Positions 43,273 through 52,231 of a stretch of DNA of 64,000 nucleotides are shown one piece after another. The translations under genes were made by a program, and so were the position numbers. How positions within the stretch are numbered: the stretch's first letter is position 1; each line of letters starts with the position of its first letter. The notes under the pieces are model-generated. The model was not told the origin of the DNA. It did no database searches and saw only the letters and a program-made list of their open reading frames with translations. The DNA is from Roseivivax jejudonensis. Lineage in GTDB: Bacteria > Pseudomonadota > Alphaproteobacteria > Rhodobacterales > Rhodobacteraceae. The stretch spans positions 973,546 to 1,037,545 of the forward strand of contig NZ_FWFK01000001.1 of NCBI RefSeq assembly GCF_900172265.1, in the 5' to 3' direction.

Positions 43273-46247
43273 CTCAGCGTCTCCTTGACCGCCGGGTCGG
43301 TCACTTCCCATTCGCCCAGCCGCGACAGGTGATCGTAGTCGCCCGAATCCGTGTCCTTCCCGACGGCGCGGCGCGCCGTGAAGCCGTGATCGGGGTCGAG
43401 CATCGCCGCGATCAGGGCCTCGAACTCGGCCCAGATCTGCGCGGGGGGCGCCTCCTCAAGATCGAGCGGGGCCTCGCCCGCCCCGGTGCCGAGCCCGATA
43501 TAGGCCAGGTGGGCGACATGCCGCGGGCTGACATCGCCGAAGCCGCCGCGCAGGGCCATCCCGGCCTCAAGCAGAAGCTGCTTGTCGAAATAGCGTTCGC
43601 GCGCGCTGCTCGGCGGCTGGCCTGTCTTGTAGTCGTAGATCCACGCGCCGCCCCGCGCGTCGATGTCGATACGGTCGGCCTCGCCGGTCAGCCTGAAGCC
43701 GGTCCCGGGCAACGTCACCTCGCCCTTGATCTCCAGCCGGTCGGGATGCACCGCTGCGCGGTCCTGTCGCACGACCTCGTCGGTGACGAAGCCCGGCGCG
43801 ATCCGCTCCATGCGCGCCGCCCAGAGCGCGCGCACCGTCGGAAACGGAAGCTCGGACAGGCGCGAGCGCACGCGCTCCATCAGCGCTTCGGGCCGAAACA
43901 GGGTCGAATCCGAGGCGGTTGCGGCCACGTAGCGATGCAGCACCTCGTGCAGGACGATCCCGCGCAAGAGCGCGTCCGGCGCGCGCTGCAACGGCGCGAT
44001 CGGACGCAGCCGAAGGACGTGACCGGCATAGATTGCGTAGGGATCCCGGATCAGCGTCTTGATCCGCGTCACGCTCAGGCGCATGGGGCGTGTCTCGACG
44101 GGGGGAACGGGCGAGGGACGCTGCGCCGGGGGCGCCGCGATCGGCGCATCGAGCGCGCGCGCCAAACCGAGCCAGTGATCGCCGCGCGCCCGCATCGCCT
44201 CCAGTGCGGCCGGGCCATCCTGCGTCTCGAGCCCCGCCATCAGATTGGTCAACCGGTTCAGCCAGCGCGACGGCACGGTTTCGGCATCGTCGGATTTCTT
44301 CGCGCGGGTCAGCCAGACCTCTGCGCCCGCCACCGCCTGTTGGAAGTCGTGGGCCGACAATCCGACCCGCCGTTCGGGCAGAAGCAGACCCGCATCCGCC
44401 CGCATACGGCGGTTGAGCCACGGATCCGGTGCGGGCAATTCGGGCCATGATCCGTCGTTGAGCGCGCCGAGGATCACGAGGTCGGCGCCGCCGACCCGTG
44501 CCTCGATCGTTCCCCAGATGCGGATCAGGGGATGAACCTCGTCGGGATTGCGCACCTCGACGCGGCGCAGGATCGCGTCGAACAGATCGGCATAGTCACG
44601 CGCCGACAGATCGGCACCATGCGCCGCTTCGGCGATCAGCTCGTCGATCGCGGCCCGCGTCGCGCGCCCGGCCTCACGCGCCCAGAGCTCGGAGGGATCG
44701 GTCGCCGCAGAGCCGGCCACGATCGCCTCGGTCCTTGCGACGTGATCCGCGACATGCGCTGCAAGCGGCCAGGTGCCCGCCCGCGGCGTGCGGCAGAAGC
44801 ATGCGGAGACCCATGCGGCCCACGCCTCGGCGCCGAACGCCGCTCCGAACCGCGTGAGGTCGCCGGCCTCCGGAAAGGGCACCGGCGCGGGATCCGGGTC
44901 TTCACGCTGACGCTCGCCGCGCAGGAACAGCTCCAGCCGTTGTCGATGAAGCCCGTGCGCCTCCGCACGGTCGCCGGCATGGCACAGCGGATGCTTCAGA
45001 ACCGTGATCAGCGCCTCGGCCGACAGGGGCCCGGTCGCCAGCGCCGCGACATGGCGCAGGAGCCGGCCCGGCGGCGTCAGCTGGCCGGGAATACCCGCGC
45101 TGTCGTCGGGCACGATGCCCCACCGGCCGAGCGCAGCCGTGACCTGACGCGTCAGCATCCGGTCGGGCGTGACGAGCGCCGCGCGCGTCCCCGCCTCTGC
45201 CGCGTCGCGCAGACGCAGCGCGATGGCGCGCGCCTCCTCCCGCCGCGTCTCTGCCTCGAGAAGCGTGACGGTATCGGTTGCGGCCTTCAGATCGCCCAGG
45301 CCCGGCCCCTCGCTCAGCCACTGGTCGGTCACCGGCGCGGGGCGCAGTGCGAGCGACACGAGTCGATTGCGCCGCGGCGCCGGCGCCGTCGCATCGCTCC
45401 ATTGGGCCACGTCCTGCGGCGTGAGACCCAGCGCCTCGAACAGACGGGCGAACCGGAACTGCGGGTGGTCCTCTCCGGGCTGGGTGTGGTCCGCCCGAGG
45501 CAGACCGTCAGTCAGCTGGTCCCAGACATGGCGTGGCAGGTCGGTATCGACGCCCGGCAGGATCAGTGCCCCCTGCGGCAGGCGCGCCACCGCCGCCATC
45601 AGCCGCAGCGTGGTCCCGCGCGAAGCGGTCGATCCGGCCACGATGACGGGATGCGCCGGCGGCGCCGCCTTCCAGCGGGCGATTCGCGCCTCGACGCTGC
45701 GCACCTGAAGCGCGGCGGAATCCGGCTCGGCGTCGGCTTCGAAGTACCGCTGCACGATTGCGAGGAACTGCAGGGCGCGCGCCCAGTGGCCGGACTGGTC
45801 CGACACGTCGAGCGCCGCCACCGTGTCCGGGGACACGCCTTCGATCTGCATTTCCTCCATCAGCGCGGCAAGACTGTCGGCGAGGTCGAAAAGCGCCGCA
45901 CGCGGCGCAAGGTCCGGTGTGGCCTCGAGCAGGCGCGACACCAACGCGGTCAGCTCCAGCCGCCGGCGCAGCGGCGGCACCGGTGCGGCGAGCGCTGCCG
46001 AGATCTCGGGATCCCCCGGCTCTGCCAACAGCCTCATGCGAGGAAGGAACCCGGCCGGCCCCTCGCCGAAGATCCCGGCGATTCGGCGTTCCATCCGGCG
46101 CGTGTTCACGAACAGCTCGGCGCGGGCCATCGCCTCGGGCGGGTGGCCCTTCATGCGCGTGCGCAACCCGTCGACGACGGCGCGGGCAAAATCCGCGCCC
46201 GGCGGCACGGCAAAGACGCGCGGGCCGCCATCGCTGTCGAAGATCAT
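43269..46247 (-). CDS. addB: Double-strand-break repair protein AddB
   Basis: A 992-aa partner of AddA. It has a degenerate helicase-like core (GADLVILGALNDGSWPE near 600, FQQAVAGAEVWLTRAKK near 680) and no classic Walker A, as in alphaproteobacterial AddB. Chi-recognition and second nuclease functions reside here; the nuclease motif WIYDYKTGQPPS near 880 is intact. Start ATG 46247 overlaps the MurU-like gene stop by 4 nt. It forms the AddAB heterodimer with the downstream gene. Confidence 0.92.
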   Translation of the reverse strand: MIFDSDGGPRVFAVPPGADFARAVVDGLRTRMKGHPPEAMARAELFVNTRRMERRIAGIFGEGPAGFLPRMRLLAEPGDPEISAALAAPVPPLRRRLELTALVSRLLEATPDLAPRAALFDLADSLAALMEEMQIEGVSPDTVAALDVSDQSGHWARALQFLAIVQRYFEADAEPDSAALQVRSVEARIARWKAAPPAHPVIVAGSTASRGTTLRLMAAVARLPQGALILPGVDTDLPRHVWDQLTDGLPRADHTQPGEDHPQFRFARLFEALGLTPQDVAQWSDATAPAPRRNRLVSLALRPAPVTDQWLSEGPGLGDLKAATDTVTLLEAETRREEARAIALRLRDAAEAGTRAALVTPDRMLTRQVTAALGRWGIVPDDSAGIPGQLTPPGRLLRHVAALATGPLSAEALITVLKHPLCHAGDRAEAHGLHRQRLELFLRGERQREDPDPAPVPFPEAGDLTRFGAAFGAEAWAAWVSACFCRTPRAGTWPLAAHVADHVARTEAIVAGSAATDPSELWAREAGRATRAAIDELIAEAAHGADLSARDYADLFDAILRRVEVRNPDEVHPLIRIWGTIEARVGGADLVILGALNDGSWPELPAPDPWLNRRMRADAGLLLPERRVGLSAHDFQQAVAGAEVWLTRAKKSDDAETVPSRWLNRLTNLMAGLETQDGPAALEAMRARGDHWLGLARALDAPIAAPPAQRPSPVPPVETRPMRLSVTRIKTLIRDPYAIYAGHVLRLRPIAPLQRAPDALLRGIVLHEVLHRYVAATASDSTLFRPEALMERVRSRLSELPFPTVRALWAARMERIAPGFVTDEVVRQDRAAVHPDRLEIKGEVTLPGTGFRLTGEADRIDIDARGGAWIYDYKTGQPPSSARERYFDKQLLLEAGMALRGGFGDVSPRHVAHLAYIGLGTGAGEAPLDLEEAPPAQIWAEFEALIAAMLDPDHGFTARRAVGKDTDSGDYDHLSRLGEWEVTDPAVKETLR

Positions 46248-46921
46248 GCCGCCTCCAGCATCGTCTCGGCCAGCGCGATTCCCTCGGGGTGGCCCACATC
46301 GCACCACGCGCCCTTGTAGGACGCTCCGAAAAGCCGCCCTTCGGCGGCGATCCGGTTCCACACGACATTGAGCGAGAACACTGGATCGGGAATGTCGAAC
46401 AGCCTGTCGGTCTTCAGGATTTGCACACCGGTATAGACCAGCGCGCCACCACGAGTCAGGCGACCGTCCTGCGCCATGGAGAAGTCGCCATCCTCCTGGC
46501 GCCCGACGGCATGGTCCACCGGCACCGTCAGCAGGAGCGCGTCCATCTCCGCCGGCCGCCACATCCCGGCCAGAACCTCGAACGGGTTGGGGCCGCGCCA
46601 CACCGCGTCGCTGTTTGAGGTGAAGACCGGGCCGTCGCCCAGCATCGGCAGCGCCGCGCGAAGCCCGCCGCCGGTGTCTAGGATGTCGGGAGTCTCCACC
46701 GCCACGGCGACCTCGGAGCCCGCGAGGTGCGCCACGATCTGGTTGGCACGGTAATGCGCGTTCACCACGATCTGCGGAATGCCGTGATCGCGCGCCAGGT
46801 CCAGCGTGCGGTCGAGCAGGCTACGCCCGGCCACCGTGATCAGCGGCTTCGGCCGGTCGGCGGTCAGCGCGCCCATCCGCGTGCCGAAGCCCGCGGCAAA
46901 GATCATCAGGGAGTCGGGCAT
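46244..46921 (-). CDS. murU: Nucleotidyltransferase MurU (MurNAc-1-P uridylyltransferase)
   Basis: A 225-aa sugar-phosphate nucleotidyltransferase with signature AAGFGTRMGALTADRPKPL near residue 9-27, and FTSNSDAVWRG near 100 (acidic metal site). MurU joins UTP and MurNAc-1-phosphate to form UDP-MurNAc, bypassing de novo synthesis (and fosfomycin) in cell-wall recycling. It overlaps the upstream amgK gene by 16 nt, and the AmgK/MurU pair is the diagnostic context. ATG 46921. Confidence 0.85.
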   Translation of the reverse strand: MPDSLMIFAAGFGTRMGALTADRPKPLITVAGRSLLDRTLDLARDHGIPQIVVNAHYRANQIVAHLAGSEVAVAVETPDILDTGGGLRAALPMLGDGPVFTSNSDAVWRGPNPFEVLAGMWRPAEMDALLLTVPVDHAVGRQEDGDFSMAQDGRLTRGGALVYTGVQILKTDRLFDIPDPVFSLNVVWNRIAAEGRLFGASYKGAWCDVGHPEGIALAETMLEAA

Positions 46922-47883
46922 GTCGGTCTCAGGCGGTCGAGGCATGCGGGCTCGGGGGCCGGCAGGCGCGTCAGAAGCGGCACCAGAGGCGCCAGCGCGG
47001 GATGCGCGAGATCGGTCTTCAGGTGCCGCCACACACGTGGAATCAGGTCGATGTAGCCGGGCTTTCCGCGCGTCGCCGCAAGCCGCGCGAAGACACCGAG
47101 GATCCTCAGATTGCGCTGGGCGCCAAGAGCGGCATAGGCGGCACCGAACGCCTCCGGCGTCTCACCCGAGTGCGACAGGTAGTACGAGCGCGCCGCCGCC
47201 GCCGCCGCCGGCGCCACGTCGCGGCGCGCGTCCTCGATCAACGACACGAGGTCGTAGGCCGGATGGCCGATAACAGCGTCCTGGAAGTCGAGAAGCCCGG
47301 CGCGCGCCGCGCCCTCGCGCGCCGGCAGCCAGATCATGTTCTCGGCGTGGTAATCGCGCAGGACGCACACCCGCGGCTCGGGCGCGTGCCGCTCGAGGAT
47401 CGTCTCGAACACGGCGGCGACCTCGGCCTTCAGACCCTGGTCCGGCGCACCGGCCCGGGCGAGGTACCAGTCGAAAGCGAGATCGGTCTGAGCGGCAAGG
47501 AAGGCGGGATCTGCGCGTAGGAGCCCCTCGGGCGGATCGACCGAATGCAGCGTCACGAGAACGTCAGCGGCCACGCGGTAGAGGTCTTCTTCCCTGCCCG
47601 GGTCGGTGGAGGCGAGGCGTGCGAAAAGGTCGTCGCCCAGATCCTCGAGCAGCATCGTGCCGGCATCGGCGTCAATGCCGAGGATCTCCGGCGCGCTGAG
47701 CCCGATGCCGCGCAGCCACTCTGCCAACCGGGCAAAGCGCGTCACGTCGCCGTCCGGGTCCTCCATCAGGATCGCGCGCGCGCCCTCTCGCGACAGTCGC
47801 GTGTATCGACGGCTCGACGCATCGCCCGCCAGCGGCTGCGCGTCCGCGTCGCGCCACCCTGTGTCCTGAAGAATTCTCGTCAC
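46906..47883 (-). CDS. amgK: Anomeric MurNAc/GlcNAc kinase AmgK
   Basis: A 325-aa aminoglycoside-phosphotransferase-like kinase that phosphorylates C1 of MurNAc and GlcNAc. Kinase-fold motifs: catalytic loop RDYHAENMIWLP near 205 (the H-x-x-N pattern) and DFG-like LLDFQDAVIGHPAYDL near 230. Start GTG 47883 overlaps the tsaE stop (GTGA). Paired with MurU in the recycling route from peptidoglycan turnover, as in Pseudomonas and many alphaproteobacteria. Confidence 0.85.
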   Translation of the reverse strand: MTRILQDTGWRDADAQPLAGDASSRRYTRLSREGARAILMEDPDGDVTRFARLAEWLRGIGLSAPEILGIDADAGTMLLEDLGDDLFARLASTDPGREEDLYRVAADVLVTLHSVDPPEGLLRADPAFLAAQTDLAFDWYLARAGAPDQGLKAEVAAVFETILERHAPEPRVCVLRDYHAENMIWLPAREGAARAGLLDFQDAVIGHPAYDLVSLIEDARRDVAPAAAAAARSYYLSHSGETPEAFGAAYAALGAQRNLRILGVFARLAATRGKPGYIDLIPRVWRHLKTDLAHPALAPLVPLLTRLPAPEPACLDRLRPTCPTP

Positions 47884-48365
47884 GCGAGCACCCCCGAGAG
47901 CCGGTCCGCCCAGCGCGCCGCGCTCCAGCGGGCATGCAGGACGCGGCCATCGCCCTCCGCCTCCGGCTCGAGCGTCAAGCGCAAAGCGTCGGCTGGCGCC
48001 ATGTCTCCGAGCCGGTCCGGCCACTCCACAAGGCAGATGGCCGTGTCGAAGGCAGCATCGAGGCCCAGCTCTATCACCTCCTCCGGACCGGAGAGTCGGT
48101 AGAGATCCGCGTGCCAGATCTCACCGGACCCCGTTTCGTAGACCTGCACGAGCGTGAAGGTCGGCGACGGCACGTCCTCGGGCATTACCAGGCGGGACTG
48201 TATCAGCGCGCGGGCGAAATGGGTCTTTCCCGCGCCGAGTCCGCCCTCCAGCAGGATCGTGTCGCCCGGTTCGAGCCGTGCGCCCAGCGCCGTTGCGACG
48301 GCGGCCGTGGCGTCCGGGTCGGGCAGAAACAGGGGAAGGCGAAGATCGGGGGCGCTGGCCGTCAT
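47880..48365 (-). CDS. tsaE: tRNA threonylcarbamoyladenosine synthesis ATPase TsaE
   Basis: A 161-aa P-loop ATPase with Walker A GGLGAGKTHFAR near residue 40, a switch in PSPTFTLVQVYET and Walker B-like IWHADLYRL. It works with TsaB, TsaD (encoded at 57769 here) and TsaC to make t6A at position 37 of ANN-decoding tRNAs. ATG 48365. It lies between the PAS-domain gene and amgK, an order shared with other alphaproteobacteria. Confidence 0.9.
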   Translation of the reverse strand: MTASAPDLRLPLFLPDPDATAAVATALGARLEPGDTILLEGGLGAGKTHFARALIQSRLVMPEDVPSPTFTLVQVYETGSGEIWHADLYRLSGPEEVIELGLDAAFDTAICLVEWPDRLGDMAPADALRLTLEPEAEGDGRVLHARWSAARWADRLSGVLA

Positions 48366-48408
48366 GCGCTGGAGGATGGCGCGGCGCACGCGACGCCGCA
48401 ACCGGCAT

Positions 48409-49914
48409 TCAGGCTTCGCGCGGCACCGGAAGAGGCGTCAACTTCTCATCGGCCGGAACGACGAACCGCACCAGCGTCGCGCCGCCGTGTATCGGCTCGA
48501 TCCGGCACTGCAGCGACAGGCCGTCGAGGCGTCGGACCTCGGCGTCCCATCCCGCGCGTTCGCCATGTTGGCCGACGAAGGCGCGAAGGTCGCCCCAGAC
48601 CGGAGTCGGAGCGCAGGTCGCCTGCCAGAGCCGCGTCGCCTCGATCATCGTGGTGTAGCTGACGTCGCTGTCCGGGTCACTGTTCCACAGCGTCCGGTAA
48701 CCGGCATTGCAGAAGGCGAGCAGTCCGCCCGCGGTGAAGACCGCGATCGCGTCGTCGAACGCGTCGATCACCGATTGCGCCAGTTCCAGCTCGCGCCGGA
48801 AGCGCCGGGTCAGGGACACCTCGTCGCTGATATCGTCGATCAGGAACGCGACCGCGCCGTCGGGATGCGGTCGGCCGGTGATCCGGTAGGTCAGGCCGGA
48901 GGGCAGAGACCACGTGTCGGCGAACCCGTCCTCGCGCGCCGCGCGGATCAACGCCGCCATCTCGTTCCGCCACGACCCGTAATCCCGCGGCTCCGGCATC
49001 ACCTGCCGTTCGCGCAACATGTCGAAGAACGACATCACGTCCGGACGATGGGCCAGCTGTTCCGGCGACAGGCCTGACAGGTCGCACAGCGCGGGATTGA
49101 ACAACACGAGCGCTTGGGACCGGTCGAAGATGGCGAGGCCGGTCGGCAGGTGCGAGAACGTCTTCGCGAGCGTCTGCACGAAGTTGCGCTGCGCCGCCTC
49201 GGCCTCGACCACGGCATCGATCTCGATCGCGTAATGCAACCAGCCGTCCTGCGCGCGCTGCGACGTCAGCTCGAACCAGCACGGCCCTCCGGCCGGCGGC
49301 CGGCGGAGCGACGCGCGCCGCGACTGTCGCTGCGCCGCGCGCTCCGGCTTCTCCGGAAAGAGCGAATCCGTCCCGCAGAGGGCCGACAGCGCCCTGAAGC
49401 GCGCGTTGGACCACGTGACATGGCCCTCCGCATCCGTGCGCCATATCGGGTAGGGCGCACGATCCAGCCCCTCGTGCAACGCCGCGCGCTCCATCCGCGT
49501 CAGGACCGCATCGATCGCCGCCGCGCATCCGCCGGTCACCGAAATGCCGAGGGCGCGTCCATGGCTACCCGCGCACAGGACGAGGCCAGGGTCGTCCGCA
49601 GAGGCGACACGGCTGTCCGGTGCCGGAGGGTCGGCGGGAAGGCCCGGGAAAACGGGCCGCAGCAATGTCGCGAGGTCGGACCAGGGCGCACCATCTCCGT
49701 CGGCGCCGCTCGGGTGGTCGAGCCGCGCGAGCAAGCGCGCGCCGCCGACGCTGGCATCCACCACACGCGTCCCGCGCAGCAGGAACAGCGGCTCCTGCAC
49801 CGGCGCCGATCGGGTCGACCGCCAACTGCGGAGCGAGGCAGCGAGCGGAATTGCGAGGGCGAGCCCCGCAAGCGAGACACCGAGAAGCGCGGCCAACACA
49901 AGATGATCGGGCAT
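48409..49914 (-). CDS. PAS-domain protein, DivL-like but without a kinase domain
   Basis: A 501-aa protein with one N-terminal membrane helix (LVLAALLGVSLAGLALAIPLAA) and tandem PAS-like domains (around 140-220, 250-340 and 370-460; signals such as PIWRTDAEGHVTWSNARF and GLAIFDRSQALVLFNPALCDLSG). It ends near residue 500 with no histidine-phosphotransfer or ATPase domain, and the tsaE gene follows only 43 bp later, so nothing has been split off by a frameshift. In Caulobacter this position (beside tsaE/amgK) holds divL, a PAS-rich pseudokinase that tunes CckA. A DivL relative that lost the C-terminal domains is the likely reading. Confidence 0.65.
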   Translation of the reverse strand: MPDHLVLAALLGVSLAGLALAIPLAASLRSWRSTRSAPVQEPLFLLRGTRVVDASVGGARLLARLDHPSGADGDGAPWSDLATLLRPVFPGLPADPPAPDSRVASADDPGLVLCAGSHGRALGISVTGGCAAAIDAVLTRMERAALHEGLDRAPYPIWRTDAEGHVTWSNARFRALSALCGTDSLFPEKPERAAQRQSRRASLRRPPAGGPCWFELTSQRAQDGWLHYAIEIDAVVEAEAAQRNFVQTLAKTFSHLPTGLAIFDRSQALVLFNPALCDLSGLSPEQLAHRPDVMSFFDMLRERQVMPEPRDYGSWRNEMAALIRAAREDGFADTWSLPSGLTYRITGRPHPDGAVAFLIDDISDEVSLTRRFRRELELAQSVIDAFDDAIAVFTAGGLLAFCNAGYRTLWNSDPDSDVSYTTMIEATRLWQATCAPTPVWGDLRAFVGQHGERAGWDAEVRRLDGLSLQCRIEPIHGGATLVRFVVPADEKLTPLPVPREA

Positions 49915-50059
49915 GGTGTGGGTCGGTACAAGCGAGGGCTGGACAGGCGCACGGCCACAACGACCACACGTTCGTCCATGACTGCGCGAACAAAGGTAAA
50001 TGCCCGGTTAACGGGAGCCGGCGCACGCGATCCGAACGCTCCGCGCGCGGCGCGCCGCG

Positions 50060-51457
50060 TCAGCCCGCCGCGTCGATCTGGCCCGAGTGCCGCCCGCGCT
50101 CGGACACGATGCGCCGGCGCGGCCAGACGACCTCGACGACCGCGCCCCGCCGGTTGTGCCCGACCGTGGGCGCCATGCCTGCCTCCGATCCGTTGGCAAA
50201 GCTCAGTTCGGCGCCCGTCCGCTCCAGCAACGTCTTGGCGATGAAGAGCCCGAGCCCCATGCCCTCGTATTCCGGCCGGATGCGCCGATCCGACACGCCG
50301 CGGCGCGAGCGCACGAACGGATCGCCGATCCGCCCGATCAGCTGCGGCGGAAAGCCGCGGCCGTCATCGAGGATGCGTACAGTGATGAAGTCGTCGCTCC
50401 ACAACGCCTCGATCCAGACATTGGCGCGCGCGAAATCGACCGCGTTCTGCACGAGGTTGCGCAGCCCGTGGATGATCTCGGGCCGCCGCAGGATCTGCGG
50501 CTGCGGCAGCGCGCCGTCGCCCGCGGGCTCGATATGGATATCCTTGCCGCGCGTCATATGGGGTTCGGCCGACTCCCGGATAACCTCTTCCAGCGGCGCC
50601 TGCCGCGTCTGGAGGTCGTCGGTACCCGCCTGCCCCATGCGGCGCAGGATGTCGCGGCAGCGATCGGCCTGTTGGCGGATCAGCTCTGCGTCCTCCCGAA
50701 GCTCCGGGCGGTCGTCCAGCTCCTCGGCCAGTTCGGCCGACGTCAGCTTGATCGTCGCCAGCGGCGTGCCCAACTCGTGCGCGGCCGCCGCGACGATCCC
50801 GCCAAGGTCGTTGAGCTTCTGCGCGCGGGCCAGCGCCATCTGCGTCGCGGCGAGCGCGTCCTGCATCGCGTTCATCTCGGTCGTCAGCCGCCGCGCGTAG
50901 ATCGAGATGAAGACCAGCGCGATGGAGATCGCGATCCACTGGCCGAACACGAACAGGTCGGGGATCCGCAGGACCTCGCCTTCGGACGTCACCAGCGGCA
51001 GGTGCCAGAACACCAGCAGCGTCACCAGAACGAAGGCGATGACATTGAGCAGGATCGTCGAGCGCAGCCGCAGCACCGCCGCGGACACGGTGACGGGCGC
51101 AAGCACGAGCAGCGAGAACGGGTTGTGCAGCCCCCCGGTCAGGAACAGCAGGAAGCACAGCTGCAGCACGTCGAAGACGACCATCAGGAAGTTTTCCTGC
51201 TCCGACAGCCGCTTCGTCTCGGGAAAGACGAGCATTGCCACGAGGTTGCCGGCCACCGACACGCCTATCGCGAGAAAGCACAATCCGGTCTCGAGCTGCA
51301 GGTCGTAGAGCCGTTGCGCCAGCAGGATCGCCACGACCTGGCCGGCGATGGCGAACCAGCGCAGCAGGATCATCGTGCGCAGCCGGATCGAATTCCGCCG
51401 TCGCGCCGGATCGAGAAGCCCGGGCTCCGGGCTCGGGACCGCCGAACTCTCGGACAT
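50060..51457 (-). CDS. regB: Redox sensor histidine kinase RegB/PrrB
   Basis: A 465-aa membrane sensor kinase. Six hydrophobic segments (28-190) include the quinone-binding loop GGLHNPF (108-114). The H-box AAAAHELGTPLATIKL places the phospho-His at 227, with the redox Cys267 in RQQADRCRDIL, matching His225 and Cys265 of R. capsulatus RegB. The ATPase domain has NLVQNAVDFARAN, DDGRGFP and GMGLGLFIAKTLLERTGAEL. It controls respiration, carbon and nitrogen fixation genes through RegA in response to quinone redox state. ATG 51457. Divergent from senC-regA. Confidence 0.95.
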   Translation of the reverse strand: MSESSAVPSPEPGLLDPARRRNSIRLRTMILLRWFAIAGQVVAILLAQRLYDLQLETGLCFLAIGVSVAGNLVAMLVFPETKRLSEQENFLMVVFDVLQLCFLLFLTGGLHNPFSLLVLAPVTVSAAVLRLRSTILLNVIAFVLVTLLVFWHLPLVTSEGEVLRIPDLFVFGQWIAISIALVFISIYARRLTTEMNAMQDALAATQMALARAQKLNDLGGIVAAAAHELGTPLATIKLTSAELAEELDDRPELREDAELIRQQADRCRDILRRMGQAGTDDLQTRQAPLEEVIRESAEPHMTRGKDIHIEPAGDGALPQPQILRRPEIIHGLRNLVQNAVDFARANVWIEALWSDDFITVRILDDGRGFPPQLIGRIGDPFVRSRRGVSDRRIRPEYEGMGLGLFIAKTLLERTGAELSFANGSEAGMAPTVGHNRRGAVVEVVWPRRRIVSERGRHSGQIDAAG

Positions 51458-51535
51458 GTGCGTCTTTGCCCTCTTTACCCCGACATCGGAGTTGATAGGT
51501 CTCGCGACACCTTTCGGCAACGGCGGAGCGGCTGG

Positions 51536-52165
51536 ATGCGAAGTCTTGGCGCACTCTCGGCAATCGCGGCCGGCACGGCCATCCTCGGTGTCGTGGCCGG
51601 CACGGTCCTTTTCTCGCAGATGCGCGGCGATGCGGAGGCGTTCGCGGAGTGCCGGCAGGGCAACGTCGCCGGCGGCATGGGCGAGATCGGCGGCCCGTTC
51701 GAGCTCGTGTCCGAAACCGGAGACACCGTGACGGATGCCGACGTGTTCACACAACCGTCGCTCGTCTACTTCGGGTACACGTGGTGCCCGGATGTCTGCC
51801 CGCTCGACAACGTGCGCAACGTCGACGCGACCGAGATCCTCGCCGAGAGCGGCGCCGATGTTCAGCCGGTCTTCATTACCGTGGATCCCGCCCGCGACAC
51901 GCCGGAGGCGATGGCCGAGTTCACCGATGCGATGCATCCCGACCTTCTGGGTCTCACCGGGTCCGAGGCGCAGGTGAAGGCCGCCGCCGACGCCTACCGC
52001 GTCTACTACAACGTGCCGGAAACCGACGACGAGTATTACCTCGTCGATCACACCACCTTCACGTATCTCGTCCTTCCGGAGCACGGCGTCGTCGACTTCT
52101 TCCGCCGCGACGCAAGCGCCGAGGACATGGCCGAACGCGTCGGCTGCTTTCTCGATACGGCATGA
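51536..52165 (+). CDS. senC: SCO1/SenC/PrrC-family copper-thiol protein
   Basis: A 209-aa membrane-anchored periplasmic protein. A single N-terminal helix (GALSAIAAGTAILGVVAGTVLFSQM) is followed by a thioredoxin-like domain with the copper-binding CxxxC motif WCPDVC (Cys84, Cys88) and conserved His172 in YLVDHTTF. SCO1 proteins deliver copper to cytochrome c oxidase and influence the RegB/RegA response. The start is ATG 51536, next to the divergent regB. The regA gene follows 66 bp downstream. Confidence 0.92.
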   Translation: MRSLGALSAIAAGTAILGVVAGTVLFSQMRGDAEAFAECRQGNVAGGMGEIGGPFELVSETGDTVTDADVFTQPSLVYFGYTWCPDVCPLDNVRNVDATEILAESGADVQPVFITVDPARDTPEAMAEFTDAMHPDLLGLTGSEAQVKAAADAYRVYYNVPETDDEYYLVDHTTFTYLVLPEHGVVDFFRRDASAEDMAERVGCFLDTA

Positions 52166-52231
52166 GGAATTGACCACCCCTCAAGGTCGCCTAAATTTAC
52201 GGCCATGAAGGATATTGGTGGAGATCCCCGC

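Noticed and set aside
51458..51535. Possible RegA binding site between regB and senC (GCGAC half-site near 51504)
   Set aside because: The second half-site does not match the reverse complement of the first, so it is below what chance would give in GC-rich DNA.
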